Source of the DNA: Sphingomonas sp. C3-2
Lineage (GTDB): Bacteria > Pseudomonadota > Alphaproteobacteria > Sphingomonadales > Sphingomonadaceae
Direction of reading: 5' to 3'
Assembly (NCBI RefSeq): GCF_033025475.1
Contig: NZ_CP130322.1
Span: 124,001 to 188,000, forward strand
Length of the DNA: 64,000 nucleotides
The position numbers and the translations under genes are program-made. The notes beneath the pieces were generated by a model that searched no databases, was not told the origin of the DNA, and saw nothing but the letters and a program-made list of their open reading frames with translations. Position 1 is the first letter of the stretch; the number at the start of each line of letters is the position of its first letter. Below are positions 27,482 to 35,605 of this stretch, piece by piece.

Positions 27482-28809
27482 CGGTCCAGCACCTCCCTTG
27501 TATCGGCGCCCGCCTGCCGTGCGACGCCCCGATCCACACGCAGCGGATAGAGCGGCGCGGTATCCGCCTCCGCCTGTCGCTGCCAATCGGCGTAAACGGC
27601 CCGATCCGCAATCCCGGCCTGCATCGCATGCGATGCCGTCCCGGCCAATGACAGGGGAAGGAGCGCCCCCTTCCCGCTCAGCCATCCGGCCCATGCCGCG
27701 AGGGCCGCATGAATGCCGGTCAGTGGATCGGCGATCGCATCGCCCACAAAAACCGCCTCCCCGCAGCATGCCTCCATCGCCGATACCAGGCCCGCTTCAA
27801 CCGCCGCATCGTCGCCAAAGCCAATGCGGTCTTCATCGGCATAGGCGGTAATGCCGACCCAGACGGTGCCGCGCGCCACCGCGGCATCCCGGTCGATACC
27901 CAGCCGCCTGAGCGCTCGAGGGCGAGAAGCCTCAATCACGATATCCGCACGCTCGACGAGCTTGTGCAGCGCGCGCAGGGAATCGCCGTCGCCAAAGTCG
28001 ACCATGACGCTGCGTTTGCCGGCATTGAGCAGATTGTAGAAACCCGGCGATCCCGCCCGGCCGCCATCGGGGCGCGTGCGGCTTTCCACCTTGATCACCT
28101 CCGCCCCCGCCATGTGCAGCAGCGACGCGGCAAGCGGCCCCGCCCAGAGCGCCGAAAAATCCACCACCAAGGGCCGCCCGCGGGTGCGCATCGCGGGGCC
28201 GACAGGGGAGAACAGCGCCGAGCCTGATGGTGCAGGCCGATCCTGCGCAATCGGCAGGCCGAGTTCGATGCCTTGCTCAATCACGCTATCGACCCGCATT
28301 AGCCTGATGGCGTTGGCGACAGACGTCAGATCGCCCGCGTCGCATCCGGCGAGGATCGAAACCAGAAGCATATCGTCGGGGCGCGCCAGATTGAGCGCGA
28401 TCCGCCCGTCCGCCGCGTCGAACAAATGGCATGAGCCATTGGCGGACACCCGCCCTTGCCGGCTCAGGCCGAGCATGCGCGCCCGTTCGCCCAAAAGCAT
28501 GGCCCCCTGTGCGGGAAAATGTGCATGCGGCGCCAGTGCTTTCAGCGCGAGCAACGCGCCATCGGCCGCCGAACCAAGCGCTGCGGGAGTCATGAGCGGC
28601 GGGCCGTCCGGCGCCCCTGAAACCGCCATGAGACCGGACCGCCGCCAGCCAAGCGCCGGCGGATCGCCAAGGCCGGCAATCGCGGCCGGGTCGCATCCGA
28701 GTTGGGAGAGGAGTAAGCGGGCATAGGCCCGTTCCGGATTACGCAACACGCCCTCATCGCCTGAAGCAAGGCAGGCATTCACGGTTCGCGCTGTCTCCAT
28801 GTTGCTCAT
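27475..28809 (-). CDS. Family III CoA-transferase (CaiB/BaiF type) with unusual domain order
   Basis: 444 residues. The Rossmann-like opening of the family (VVDFSALWAGPLAASLLHMAGAEV in two parts) appears only at residue ~215 instead of near the N-terminus, followed by LNAGKRSVMVDF and the catalytic-Asp loop FVGDAIADPLTG (Asp361). The first ~200 residues contain pieces that normally come later in the fold: GSAADGALLALKALA (~79-93), GRVSANGSCHLF and AADGRIALNLARPDD (~132-146). So the protein is either circularly permuted or a double-domain enzyme that has lost its front. It is upstream of, and overlaps, the amidohydrolase gene. Substrate unknown. Confidence 0.8.
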   Translation of the reverse strand: MSNMETARTVNACLASGDEGVLRNPERAYARLLLSQLGCDPAAIAGLGDPPALGWRRSGLMAVSGAPDGPPLMTPAALGSAADGALLALKALAPHAHFPAQGAMLLGERARMLGLSRQGRVSANGSCHLFDAADGRIALNLARPDDMLLVSILAGCDAGDLTSVANAIRLMRVDSVIEQGIELGLPIAQDRPAPSGSALFSPVGPAMRTRGRPLVVDFSALWAGPLAASLLHMAGAEVIKVESRTRPDGGRAGSPGFYNLLNAGKRSVMVDFGDGDSLRALHKLVERADIVIEASRPRALRRLGIDRDAAVARGTVWVGITAYADEDRIGFGDDAAVEAGLVSAMEACCGEAVFVGDAIADPLTGIHAALAAWAGWLSGKGALLPLSLAGTASHAMQAGIADRAVYADWQRQAEADTAPLYPLRVDRGVARQAGADTREVLDRC

Positions 28810-28958
28810 TTATCAAGCTGCAGAAAAATCAAGCGTCGCCTTGCCGCGGCCACACCATCGCTGCTCGCACCGGTCCCTTCATCTGTCATCATCCACCCCG
28901 AATGACCATAGATGTACGCAAAATTCGAACCATCATAACATTAGCGAGGAGTGGCCAG

Positions 28959-29486
28959 CTAACCACGGCGCGCGCGCCGTTGCCCGATATGCGCGATCGC
29001 CTTCATCATCCGCTTTTCCACCGAACTAACGGACATTTCGAAATGCGCGGCGATCTCGGAATAGCTCAGTCGCTCCAGGCGATTGAGGAGGAACACCTCG
29101 CGCGTTCGCCTCGGTAGTTCCTCAAGCGATCTGGAAATATGCTGAAGCGCCTCCCGGCTTTCCGAAACGCATATCTGGGTGGGCTCGTCGCTCGCCACGT
29201 CGAAGCCATCCAGCGAAACATGATGCGCCTCGTGCCGCGCCTCGGAGCGTCGGTACAAATCGATGAGAACGGAGCTGGCGACGGAGAACAGATAGGAATC
29301 GAGCTCTCGAATGCTTGCCCTTTCCTGTCGAAACAGGCGGACAAAGCTGTCCTGCGCGCAATCTTCGGCAATATCATGGGCAAGCCCCTGCCTGCGAAAC
29401 CACTGGACCAGCGGGCGCCTGAAGCGCTCGGCCAAGATCGCGGTTGCACATGGCATGGCGGGCGACCGCGCGTAACTTTTCCGCAT
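28959..29486 (-). CDS. ECF-type RNA polymerase sigma factor (FecI-like), orphan
   Basis: 175 residues from the ATG at 29486, chosen because GGAGGGGAGAG lies directly upstream; the ATG at 29519 lacks such a site. Region 2 is seen in DIAEDCAQDSFVRLFRQ and SYLFSVASSVLIDLYRR; region 4 is the helix-turn-helix ELPRRTREVFLLNRLERLSYSEIAAHFEMSVSSVEKRMMKA in adjoining parts. It resembles FecI-type factors, but neither a FecR anti-sigma gene nor a TonB receptor is next to it. Its neighbours are CoA-transferases on both sides, in divergent orientation to the large one. Confidence 0.88.
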   Translation of the reverse strand: MRKSYARSPAMPCATAILAERFRRPLVQWFRRQGLAHDIAEDCAQDSFVRLFRQERASIRELDSYLFSVASSVLIDLYRRSEARHEAHHVSLDGFDVASDEPTQICVSESREALQHISRSLEELPRRTREVFLLNRLERLSYSEIAAHFEMSVSSVEKRMMKAIAHIGQRRARRG

Positions 29487-29835
29487 CTCTCCCCTCCGTT
29501 GGCCCGGCGCTTTTTGCACCTCAACCCAATGAGTTCTCGTACGACCCAGTTACGCAACGAACCGAAGGCATGGCCCAAATCCCATATGCCTCCCCGGCGC
29601 CCAGCGCATCTTGCGGCGCAGATCGGTATCCCATCCATGGGATCTGAAACCATCATCACTGAAGGGGATTTACAAGGCAAGATATTTTCCGATATCATTT
29701 CGAAAATATATTTGAAAGCAGCGAGTTTCCCGCAAAAGACACGTTTTACGGCGCCGCACCGAGGTGAGAACAAAACCCATCCACCCGGTCGGAACTGAAT
29801 TTTCCAACATCGAATCATGGCATTGGGAGAGGAAT
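29487..29835. other. 349-nt divergent intergenic region with an inverted repeat
   Basis: Between the sigma factor and the large CoA-transferase gene. No gene is supported. The part nearest the CoA-transferase is AT-rich and contains ATATTTTC (29682-29689) and its exact inverse GAAAATAT (29702-29709) with a 12-nt spacer around GATATC, an operator-like arrangement about 130 nt before the CoA-transferase start. Promoters for both genes are expected here but no clear -35/-10 pair was identified. Confidence 0.5.
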
Positions 29836-32238
29836 ATGGGGACGTTAGATGGCCTGAAGGTGCTCGATCTGAGTTGGGGCGTTTCGGGGCCGATGGCCGC
29901 CATGCTTCTCGGCGATCATGGTGCCGAGGTGACGCGGATCGAGCGTCCGGGCGGCGACCCCTTTCCCAATCTTCTTGGCTACAAGGTCTGGCACCGTGGC
30001 AAGAAAAGCGCCGAGTTCGACCTGAAGAACAGCGCCGATCTCGACCTGTTTCTTCGACTGGTTGTCGAAGCCGATATTCTCATCGAAAGCTTTTCACCCG
30101 GTGTGACCGCGCGGCTGGGTATCGATTATGCATCGCTTCGCCAGATCAACCCGCGGCTGATCTATTGCTCGATCACGGGCTATGGCGCAGGTACCGAAGA
30201 TCAGGATCTTCCCGGCTATGACGCGCTGGTTGCCGCGCGATCGGGGCTCCAATATGAACAGCGCGGCTGGCCCGAAAGCGCCGTTCAGCGTATGAGCGGA
30301 CTGCCCAATGAATTCGCGGAAACCGCAGACATCGATCCCGACTGGGTTCAGGGCGCCAATCGCGATGGCCCGCTTTTCGTCGCTTCGCCCTGGCCCTCGC
30401 TCGGCGCCTTCTACGCGGCCTCGACCGGCATTGCCGCAGCGCTGTTCGCGCGCCAGAAAACCGGGCGCGGCCAGCGTGTCGAAACGTCGTTGAAGCAAGG
30501 CGCGATGATCTGCAGTGCGGGCGTATGGCAAAAGGCCGAACAGCCCGATGCCCCCGGCTTCAATACATGGATCCTCGGGGCCCAGTCCCCCAAGGGCCAC
30601 TTCCAGTGCAGCGATGGGCGCTGGGTGCACAACTGGGTGCCCAATCCGCGCTTCATCCTGCAGGCGTCGGCTGGCGACAGCCTTAATGCAACGCCCGACC
30701 TCACCGTCCAGAACGATCCCGACCGGTTCGGCATCGGCCCCGAAGAACTGCTGGTCATGGCGCATTATCAGCCATTGCTTGCCGATGCCGTCCGCCGCTT
30801 CACCGCGGCCGAATGGGTCGAGGCGGCGCGCGTCGCGGGGATGACGATGCAGGAATGCCGCCCGATCGAAGAGGCGCTCACCGACCCGCTGCTGCTCGAC
30901 GATGGCTGCGTGACGACCGTCGAAGACCCCGAACTGGGCCCGATCAACCAGGTCGGCATCACCTATCGCCTGTCCAACAGCCCGGGCCAGGTGTCAGGCC
31001 CCGCGCATGCGCGCGGCGCGGATACCGCCGCAGTCAAGGCATATGCCACTGCGCTACCCAAGGCCGCCGCTGTTGCCGCCGCGAATGACGGCCCAACGGC
31101 GGACGCCCCGCTCAAGGGTATCCGCGTGCTCGATCTGGGGCTTGCCATTGCTGGCCCGTTCAGTTGCCAGTTGCTGTCCGACCTCGGCGCAGAGGTGATC
31201 AAGATCAACACGCTGTGGGACGGTTACTGGCACCGCACCCACATCGCCTATATGGCCAATCGCGGAAAGCGTTCGGCCGCGCTCATGCTGAAACACCCCA
31301 AGGCGCGCGCGATCCTGCAGGAACTCATCGCCACCGCCGACGTGATCCAGCACAATATGCGTTACGACGCCGCCACGCGGCTCGGCCTCGATTATGAGAC
31401 GCTGTCGAAGGAATTCCCACGCCTCATCTATTGCCATTCGCGCGGCTTCGAGAAAGGTCCCCGCATGGGGCTGCCTGGTAATGACCAGACGGGCGCGGCG
31501 CTGGCGGGGATCCAGCACGCCGACGGCGCGGTAGCCGCAGGCGGCAAACCGTTATGGAGCCTGACCTCGCTCGGCGATACCGGCAACGGCTTCCTCGCGA
31601 CCGTAGGTATCCTCAACGCGCTGATGGATCGCGAGAAAACCGGGCGCGGCCAGTTTGTCGACACCTCGATCATCAACGCGTGCCTGCTGACGACAAGCTA
31701 TGCGGCGGCGCGTCCCGACGGGTCGGCGCTTGACCGCCCGACGCTCGACAAGAACCAGACGGGGCTGTCGCGGCACTATCGCCTGTACCAGACGAGCGAC
31801 AATGGCTGGGTGCAAGTTGCCGCGATCACGCCCGCACAGCAGGCGGCCTTTGACGGGCTTGTCGGTTCTGATGCCGAGGCCGCGTTCGCGGGCCTGTCCG
31901 CAGGCCAGTGGCTGGAACGCCTCGCCATGGCGGGCGTCCCCGCAGAACTGTCTGATCCTCGCGCCTCGCTGGGCCTGTTCGACAACGCGCTCTATCGGTC
32001 GCGGGGGTGGACCACGCACAGCCAAGATCCCTATGTCGGGCGCATCGATCAGATCGGCCATTGCTACAGCCTGTCGGAAACGCCGCTGACCTTCCAGGGG
32101 GGGCCGTTGATCGTAGGCCGCGACACCGCCGCGCTGCTGGCCGAACTCGGCTATTCCGATACCGAAATCAGCGAGATGGCCGCCCAGAATGTCATTGGCT
32201 GCGACACCCCCGTCCCCGCCGAACCTGCCATCGCCTGA
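29836..32238 (+). CDS. Two-domain family III CoA-transferase
   Basis: 800 residues from the ATG at 29836 (site GGGAGAGGA; the upstream in-frame ATG at 29764 has none). Two full CaiB/BaiF copies are fused: 1-~400 and ~426-800, each opening with a VLDLxxxxxGP Rossmann motif (LKVLDLSWGVSGP; IRVLDLGLAIAGP) and each ending its core with KTGRGQ. The second copy has the catalytic-Asp loop LGDTGNG (Asp581). The same position in the first copy is Ser188 (WPSLG). Family III enzymes exchange CoA between carboxylic acids. The substrate is unknown; the DUF2147 gene follows in the same direction. Confidence 0.88.
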   Translation: MGTLDGLKVLDLSWGVSGPMAAMLLGDHGAEVTRIERPGGDPFPNLLGYKVWHRGKKSAEFDLKNSADLDLFLRLVVEADILIESFSPGVTARLGIDYASLRQINPRLIYCSITGYGAGTEDQDLPGYDALVAARSGLQYEQRGWPESAVQRMSGLPNEFAETADIDPDWVQGANRDGPLFVASPWPSLGAFYAASTGIAAALFARQKTGRGQRVETSLKQGAMICSAGVWQKAEQPDAPGFNTWILGAQSPKGHFQCSDGRWVHNWVPNPRFILQASAGDSLNATPDLTVQNDPDRFGIGPEELLVMAHYQPLLADAVRRFTAAEWVEAARVAGMTMQECRPIEEALTDPLLLDDGCVTTVEDPELGPINQVGITYRLSNSPGQVSGPAHARGADTAAVKAYATALPKAAAVAAANDGPTADAPLKGIRVLDLGLAIAGPFSCQLLSDLGAEVIKINTLWDGYWHRTHIAYMANRGKRSAALMLKHPKARAILQELIATADVIQHNMRYDAATRLGLDYETLSKEFPRLIYCHSRGFEKGPRMGLPGNDQTGAALAGIQHADGAVAAGGKPLWSLTSLGDTGNGFLATVGILNALMDREKTGRGQFVDTSIINACLLTTSYAAARPDGSALDRPTLDKNQTGLSRHYRLYQTSDNGWVQVAAITPAQQAAFDGLVGSDAEAAFAGLSAGQWLERLAMAGVPAELSDPRASLGLFDNALYRSRGWTTHSQDPYVGRIDQIGHCYSLSETPLTFQGGPLIVGRDTAALLAELGYSDTEISEMAAQNVIGCDTPVPAEPAIA

Positions 32239-32265
32239 ACATCTTCCCAACGGAGACATTCGAGA

Positions 32266-32709
32266 ATGAAATCTGGACACAAGCCCTGGATATTTGCGCT
32301 GTCGGCCTTGGTGCTATCCCCCCTGCTCCTGGCATCGGCCCCGGCAAAGGATCCGCTGCTCGGCAAATGGCAGTCGCAGGAACGCGGCGGCGTCACGGCC
32401 TTTGAGCGCTGCGGCGATGCCATTTGCGGACGTGTGATCGATGGAGACTCGCTGCGCGCCAACCCCGATCTGCGCGACGTTAAAAATGGCAATGCCAGCC
32501 TGCGGTCCCGCAAGGTCAAGGGCATGATCGTGCTCCACAACTTCAAGGGCGGCCCCAAGCAATGGAAGGGCGGGCCGCTTTATGATCCCGAGCGCGGCAT
32601 GGGTGTGCAGAGCGGCACCATCACCCTTGTCGACCAGAATACGATCAAGGTCACCGGATGCTTTGGCGGTTTCATCTGCCAGTCCGAAGTGATGAGCCGG
32701 GTGCGCTAA
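32266..32709 (+). CDS. DUF2147-family secreted protein
   Basis: 147 residues. An N-terminal signal peptide (~28 residues, LSALVLSPLLLASAPA) is followed by the DUF2147 core: LLGKWQSQERGGVTAFERC, CGRVIDGD, GPKQWKGGPLYDPERG, IKVTGCFGGFICQSE. Members are periplasmic or exported, of unknown function, common in Alphaproteobacteria. A GGAG lies 9 nt upstream of the ATG. It is 27 nt after the two-domain CoA-transferase and is followed by a strong terminator, so these two genes form one transcript. Confidence 0.88.
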   Translation: MKSGHKPWIFALSALVLSPLLLASAPAKDPLLGKWQSQERGGVTAFERCGDAICGRVIDGDSLRANPDLRDVKNGNASLRSRKVKGMIVLHNFKGGPKQWKGGPLYDPERGMGVQSGTITLVDQNTIKVTGCFGGFICQSEVMSRVR

Positions 32710-32738
32710 ATCCGATCTCGCCGAGGGGGCGAAACCTG

Positions 32739-32770
32739 CCCGTCGATGCTTCGGCATCGACGGGATTTTC
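32739..32770 (+). terminator. UUCG-capped bidirectional terminator
   Basis: Perfect 11-bp stem CCCGTCGATGC / GCATCGACGGG with a TTCG loop (32750-32753), then ATTTT, 29 nt after the DUF2147 stop. The M20 peptidase gene converges on it from the minus strand (stop at 32773), so it may end both transcripts. Confidence 0.9.
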
Positions 32771-32772
32771 CG

Positions 32773-34092
32773 TCAATGGGCGATTTTTGCGACGGCCAGA
32801 AGCGACAGCAGGCCAACGGAGAGCCCGCGTACGCTTTCTGCCTTGGCCACATCGATATATTCATCGGTCGAATGCGCGCGGGCACCCGAGCCACCCGAAC
32901 CGATCGTGATGGCGGGAATACCCATGCTGATCGGGATATTCGCATCGGTCGACGACGCACCGAATTCCGGGGTATAGCCAAACGCGCGAACGGCCGCCGC
33001 CGTCAGCGCGGCGACGGGCGCGGTTTCCGCCGTGTTGCCGGCCGGGCGATCACCGATCTTCTGCTTCTCGACACTGATCGCGCCTTCACGCGTCGACCGC
33101 GCGGCATTTTCGGATGCCACGGCCTTGTCGACGATCTGCAGCAACTGCCCTTCGAGCTTGTTCAATTCGGCCGCGCTGCTCGATCGCATATCGAACTCGA
33201 CAAAGACCGAATTCGGGATCGAATTGACCGAGGTGCCACCGCCGGTCACCGATGCGGCATAGGTGGTCTTGGGCGTTGCCGGCGGCGTGATACGATAGAG
33301 ATTGTCGATCGCGCGCGCCATGGCCGCCATCGGGTTGACGAGGCCGAATGCACCAAAGCTGTGCCCGCCCGGCCCCTTGAACGTCATGCGATACCGTTTG
33401 GATCCCACGGCGCCATTGGTGATGCGCGCGGGATTAAGCCCGTCGACCGAGTAAAAGGCCGCAACGCGGTCTTTATATTTTCCTTCGGTGAAGAAATGGC
33501 GCACGCCGCGCAGGTCGCCCTGCCCTTCCTCGCCCACCGTCGCGACGAACAGGATATCTTGACCCGTCTCGATATCTGCGGCCTGAAGCGCGCGCGCATA
33601 GGCCAGCAGCGCGGCCAGCCCCCGAGAATCGTCGCCGATACCCGGCGCATAGAGGCGCGTGCCCTCCCGCCGAACCTTGATCGGGGTCTCTTCAGGAAAA
33701 ACCGTGTCGAGATGCGCGGAGATGACCACGACCTTGCCGCCTGCCGGGGCTGTCCCCCGCCGCAGCGCCATGACATTGCCGACGGCATCGGTCTCGATGT
33801 CGGCCAGGCCCACGGCCTTCAGCTTTTCAGCAAATGCCCGACCGCGCTTTTCCTCGCCAAAGGGGGGCGCCGGAATTTCGGTCAGCGCAATGATTTCATC
33901 AATGAAATGATCGTGTTGCGCATCGATATTGCGTACGGCCTTTTGATAGGCCGGCAAGGCGCGGATCGCCGCAATGCTGCGATCTTCCTTGGTCGCAGCC
34001 CCCGCCGCTGCCGGCACCGTGGCCAGCAACAGCGAAAGGCTGATAAGTTGAAGCGCGCCGAAGCGTTTATGGGCAATCCGTGCACGCTCCAT
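32773..34092 (-). CDS. M20-family metallopeptidase (secreted)
   Basis: 439 residues. A signal peptide (LISLSLLLATVPAAAGAA) leads a dinuclear-zinc M20 peptidase: VISAHLDTVFPE (first His/Asp), IGDDSRGLAALLAYA (bridging Asp), ATVGEEGQGDLRGVRHFF (catalytic and metal Glu), HSFGAFG in the dimerisation domain, and a C-terminal HSTDEYI. This set resembles PepT/tripeptidase-like and carboxypeptidase G2-like enzymes; substrate not defined. It begins 6 nt after the rpmE stop, so it is probably expressed with L31. Confidence 0.88.
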   Translation of the reverse strand: MERARIAHKRFGALQLISLSLLLATVPAAAGAATKEDRSIAAIRALPAYQKAVRNIDAQHDHFIDEIIALTEIPAPPFGEEKRGRAFAEKLKAVGLADIETDAVGNVMALRRGTAPAGGKVVVISAHLDTVFPEETPIKVRREGTRLYAPGIGDDSRGLAALLAYARALQAADIETGQDILFVATVGEEGQGDLRGVRHFFTEGKYKDRVAAFYSVDGLNPARITNGAVGSKRYRMTFKGPGGHSFGAFGLVNPMAAMARAIDNLYRITPPATPKTTYAASVTGGGTSVNSIPNSVFVEFDMRSSSAAELNKLEGQLLQIVDKAVASENAARSTREGAISVEKQKIGDRPAGNTAETAPVAALTAAAVRAFGYTPEFGASSTDANIPISMGIPAITIGSGGSGARAHSTDEYIDVAKAESVRGLSVGLLSLLAVAKIAH

Positions 34093-34098
34093 AGCAGC

Positions 34099-34332
34099 TT
34101 ACTTCTTGCCGAGCGTAAGGCCACCGAAGCGCTTGTTGAAGCGTGCGACCTGACCACCTGCGTCGAGCAGGCGCTGGTTGCCACCGGTCCATGCCGGGTG
34201 TGCCAGCGGATCGATTTCGAGCTGCATCGTGTCGCCTTCCTTGCCCCAGGTGGAGCGGGTTTCGAACACGGTGCCGTCCGTCATCTGCACCTTGATCATG
34301 TGATAGTCGGGGTGAATGCCTTTTTTTGCCAC
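34099..34332 (-). CDS. rpmE: 50S ribosomal protein L31
   Basis: 77 residues from a GTG at 34332 (GGAG 8 nt upstream). [20 protein letters not shown] and a basic tail identify L31. There are no cysteines, so it is the zinc-independent (C-minus) form. The gene lies downstream of fabZ on the same strand after a 154-nt gap holding two stem-loops, in the place where lpxA would stand in LPS-making Proteobacteria. Confidence 0.96.
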   Translation of the reverse strand: MAKKGIHPDYHMIKVQMTDGTVFETRSTWGKEGDTMQLEIDPLAHPAWTGGNQRLLDAGGQVARFNKRFGGLTLGKK

Positions 34333-34350
34333 GTCATTTTCTCCGTAAAT

Positions 34351-34369
34351 GGCTGGTTACCGACCAGCC
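34351..34369 (-). promoter_or_regulatory. Stem-loop in the rpmE leader
   Basis: Perfect 7-bp stem GGCTGGT / ACCAGCC with loop TACCG, ending about 6 nt before the GGAG ribosome site of rpmE on the minus strand. L31 genes of several phyla have autoregulatory leader structures; this one could serve the same purpose, but no match to a named motif is claimed. Confidence 0.45.
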
Positions 34370-34440
34370 GGAAAACAAAAATTACCCATGGCGGATGCCA
34401 TGTGCGTTACGGCGGGCGCTCTAGACGCCTGCTCGCGGAT

Positions 34441-34481
34441 TGACAAGCCCGGCTGGACGGTTGCCGGGCACGGGCTTGTCA
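34441..34481 (-). repeat. Nested inverted repeat after fabZ
   Basis: TGACAAGCCCG (34441-34451) pairs exactly with CGGGCTTGTCA (34471-34481), and inside it GCCCGGC (34447-34453) can pair with GCCGGGC (34463-34469) as an alternative stem. It starts 6 nt after the fabZ stop on the minus strand. No T-tract follows, so it may be an unusual terminator, an mRNA 3' stabiliser, or a switch between two foldings. Confidence 0.55.
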
Positions 34482-34486
34482 TCCGA

Positions 34487-34963
34487 TCAGTTGCTCGGCG
34501 GATCCGCAATCATCGCGGTGAAGTTCGCTTCAGCCACGACCTTGCCGTCGATCAGCGCCTTGCCTGCAAATTTGCAAACCGATGCACGCTTCTGGACGAA
34601 TTCCACTTCAAGACGAAGCAGAACGCCGGGTTCGACGGGTACGCGGAACTTCACGCCGTCGATCGACATGAAATAGACGAGTTTTCCCGAACCCGAGAGA
34701 CCAAGGCTTTCCACCGCCAGAACGCCTGCAGCCTGCGCCAGCGCCTCAACGATGAGAACGCCGGGCATGATCGGGCGGCCAGGGAAATGGCCCTGAAAGA
34801 ACGGTTCGTTGATCGTGACCGCCTTGATGGCCGCGATCGACCGGTCGGGGATGATTTCCTCGACACGGTCGACCAGCAGCATCGGATAACGGTGCGGGAT
34901 CGCCGCCAGAACGCGTCGGATGTCGAAAGGTCCGATCGCGGCCTTATCCGTAGCTTCGCTCAT
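34487..34963 (-). CDS. fabZ: 3-hydroxyacyl-ACP dehydratase FabZ
   Basis: 158 residues. Dehydrates 3-hydroxyacyl-ACP in fatty-acid elongation. The hot-dog fold and active-site helix are clear: [16 protein letters not shown] near residue 18, [26 protein letters not shown] (His and Glu catalytic pair) and [17 protein letters not shown]. It follows skp by 6 nt, with lpxD missing from between them; see findings. Confidence 0.97.
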   Translation of the reverse strand: MSEATDKAAIGPFDIRRVLAAIPHRYPMLLVDRVEEIIPDRSIAAIKAVTINEPFFQGHFPGRPIMPGVLIVEALAQAAGVLAVESLGLSGSGKLVYFMSIDGVKFRVPVEPGVLLRLEVEFVQKRASVCKFAGKALIDGKVVAEANFTAMIADPPSN

Positions 34964-34969
34964 GGATTA

Positions 34970-35605
34970 TCAGCGACCCTGAGGCTGCTGCGCGGGCGCC
35001 GCCGGTGCCTGCTGCTGCTGACCCGGACGCCAGCCTGCGGGCGGCACGATGTTTGCCGACGGGACGAGGCGGTTGAGCTCGGTGGTTACTGCAGCGGTGA
35101 TATCGGCCGCCGGCTGATAGGCGACGGTGGCACCGGGAACGACAACCAGATCAACCTGCTTCGCGCGCATCGCACCGCGAACGGCTTCATCCATCTTGGG
35201 TGCGATCTGCTCGAGAACATAAGCGCGCGACAGGGCCACGGGTTCGCTCAGGCGGTTCAGTTCCTGTTCGGCGGCGGCATTCTTCTTCTGCAGCGCTTCG
35301 GCGCTCGGACGAACCGATGCTTCGGTTGCGTTGGGCGCCTTGGCGGCAGTCTGATAGGCGTTGATCAACGGCTGCAGTTCGCCCTGAAGCGCGGTACGAC
35401 GCGCGTTCAGCTGATCGATCTGCGCCTTATAGGTCGTCTGCATCTGCGTCATCGCGGTCTTGAACGCGTTCGAATCAAGAACGGCCTTGTTGTCATCGAC
35501 AACGCCGATCGCGCGCGCCTGCGCATGGGCCTGGCTGGCGACCATCATGGGCGCCGTAGCGGCAAGCGCAAGGAGCAGCGCCTTGCGGTACATCTTCTTG
35601 GTCAT
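34970..35605 (-). CDS. skp: OmpH/Skp-family periplasmic chaperone
   Basis: 211 residues from the ATG at 35605, which overlaps the bamA stop (ATGA); a longer frame reaches into bamA and is rejected. A signal peptide (ALLLALAATAPMMVASQAHA) is followed by the OmpH core AIGVVDDNKAVLDSNAFKTAM, a central helical coiled-coil arm (~60-140), and a Pro/Gln-rich tail (QQQQAPAAPAQQPQGR). It carries unfolded outer-membrane proteins to the BAM complex. The low-complexity tail is unlike E. coli Skp. Confidence 0.92.
   Translation of the reverse strand: MTKKMYRKALLLALAATAPMMVASQAHAQARAIGVVDDNKAVLDSNAFKTAMTQMQTTYKAQIDQLNARRTALQGELQPLINAYQTAAKAPNATEASVRPSAEALQKKNAAAEQELNRLSEPVALSRAYVLEQIAPKMDEAVRGAMRAKQVDLVVVPGATVAYQPAADITAAVTTELNRLVPSANIVPPAGWRPGQQQQAPAAPAQQPQGR

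Noticed and set aside
27482-27769. N-terminal extension of the amidohydrolase frame
   Set aside because: The added 96 residues are low-complexity Gly/Arg sequence lying entirely inside the CoA-transferase gene; the family fold begins at the GTG at 27481.
32746-34443. 565-codon plus-strand frame over the M20 peptidase and rpmE
   Set aside because: It starts inside the DUF2147 terminator hairpin and runs antisense to two clear genes.
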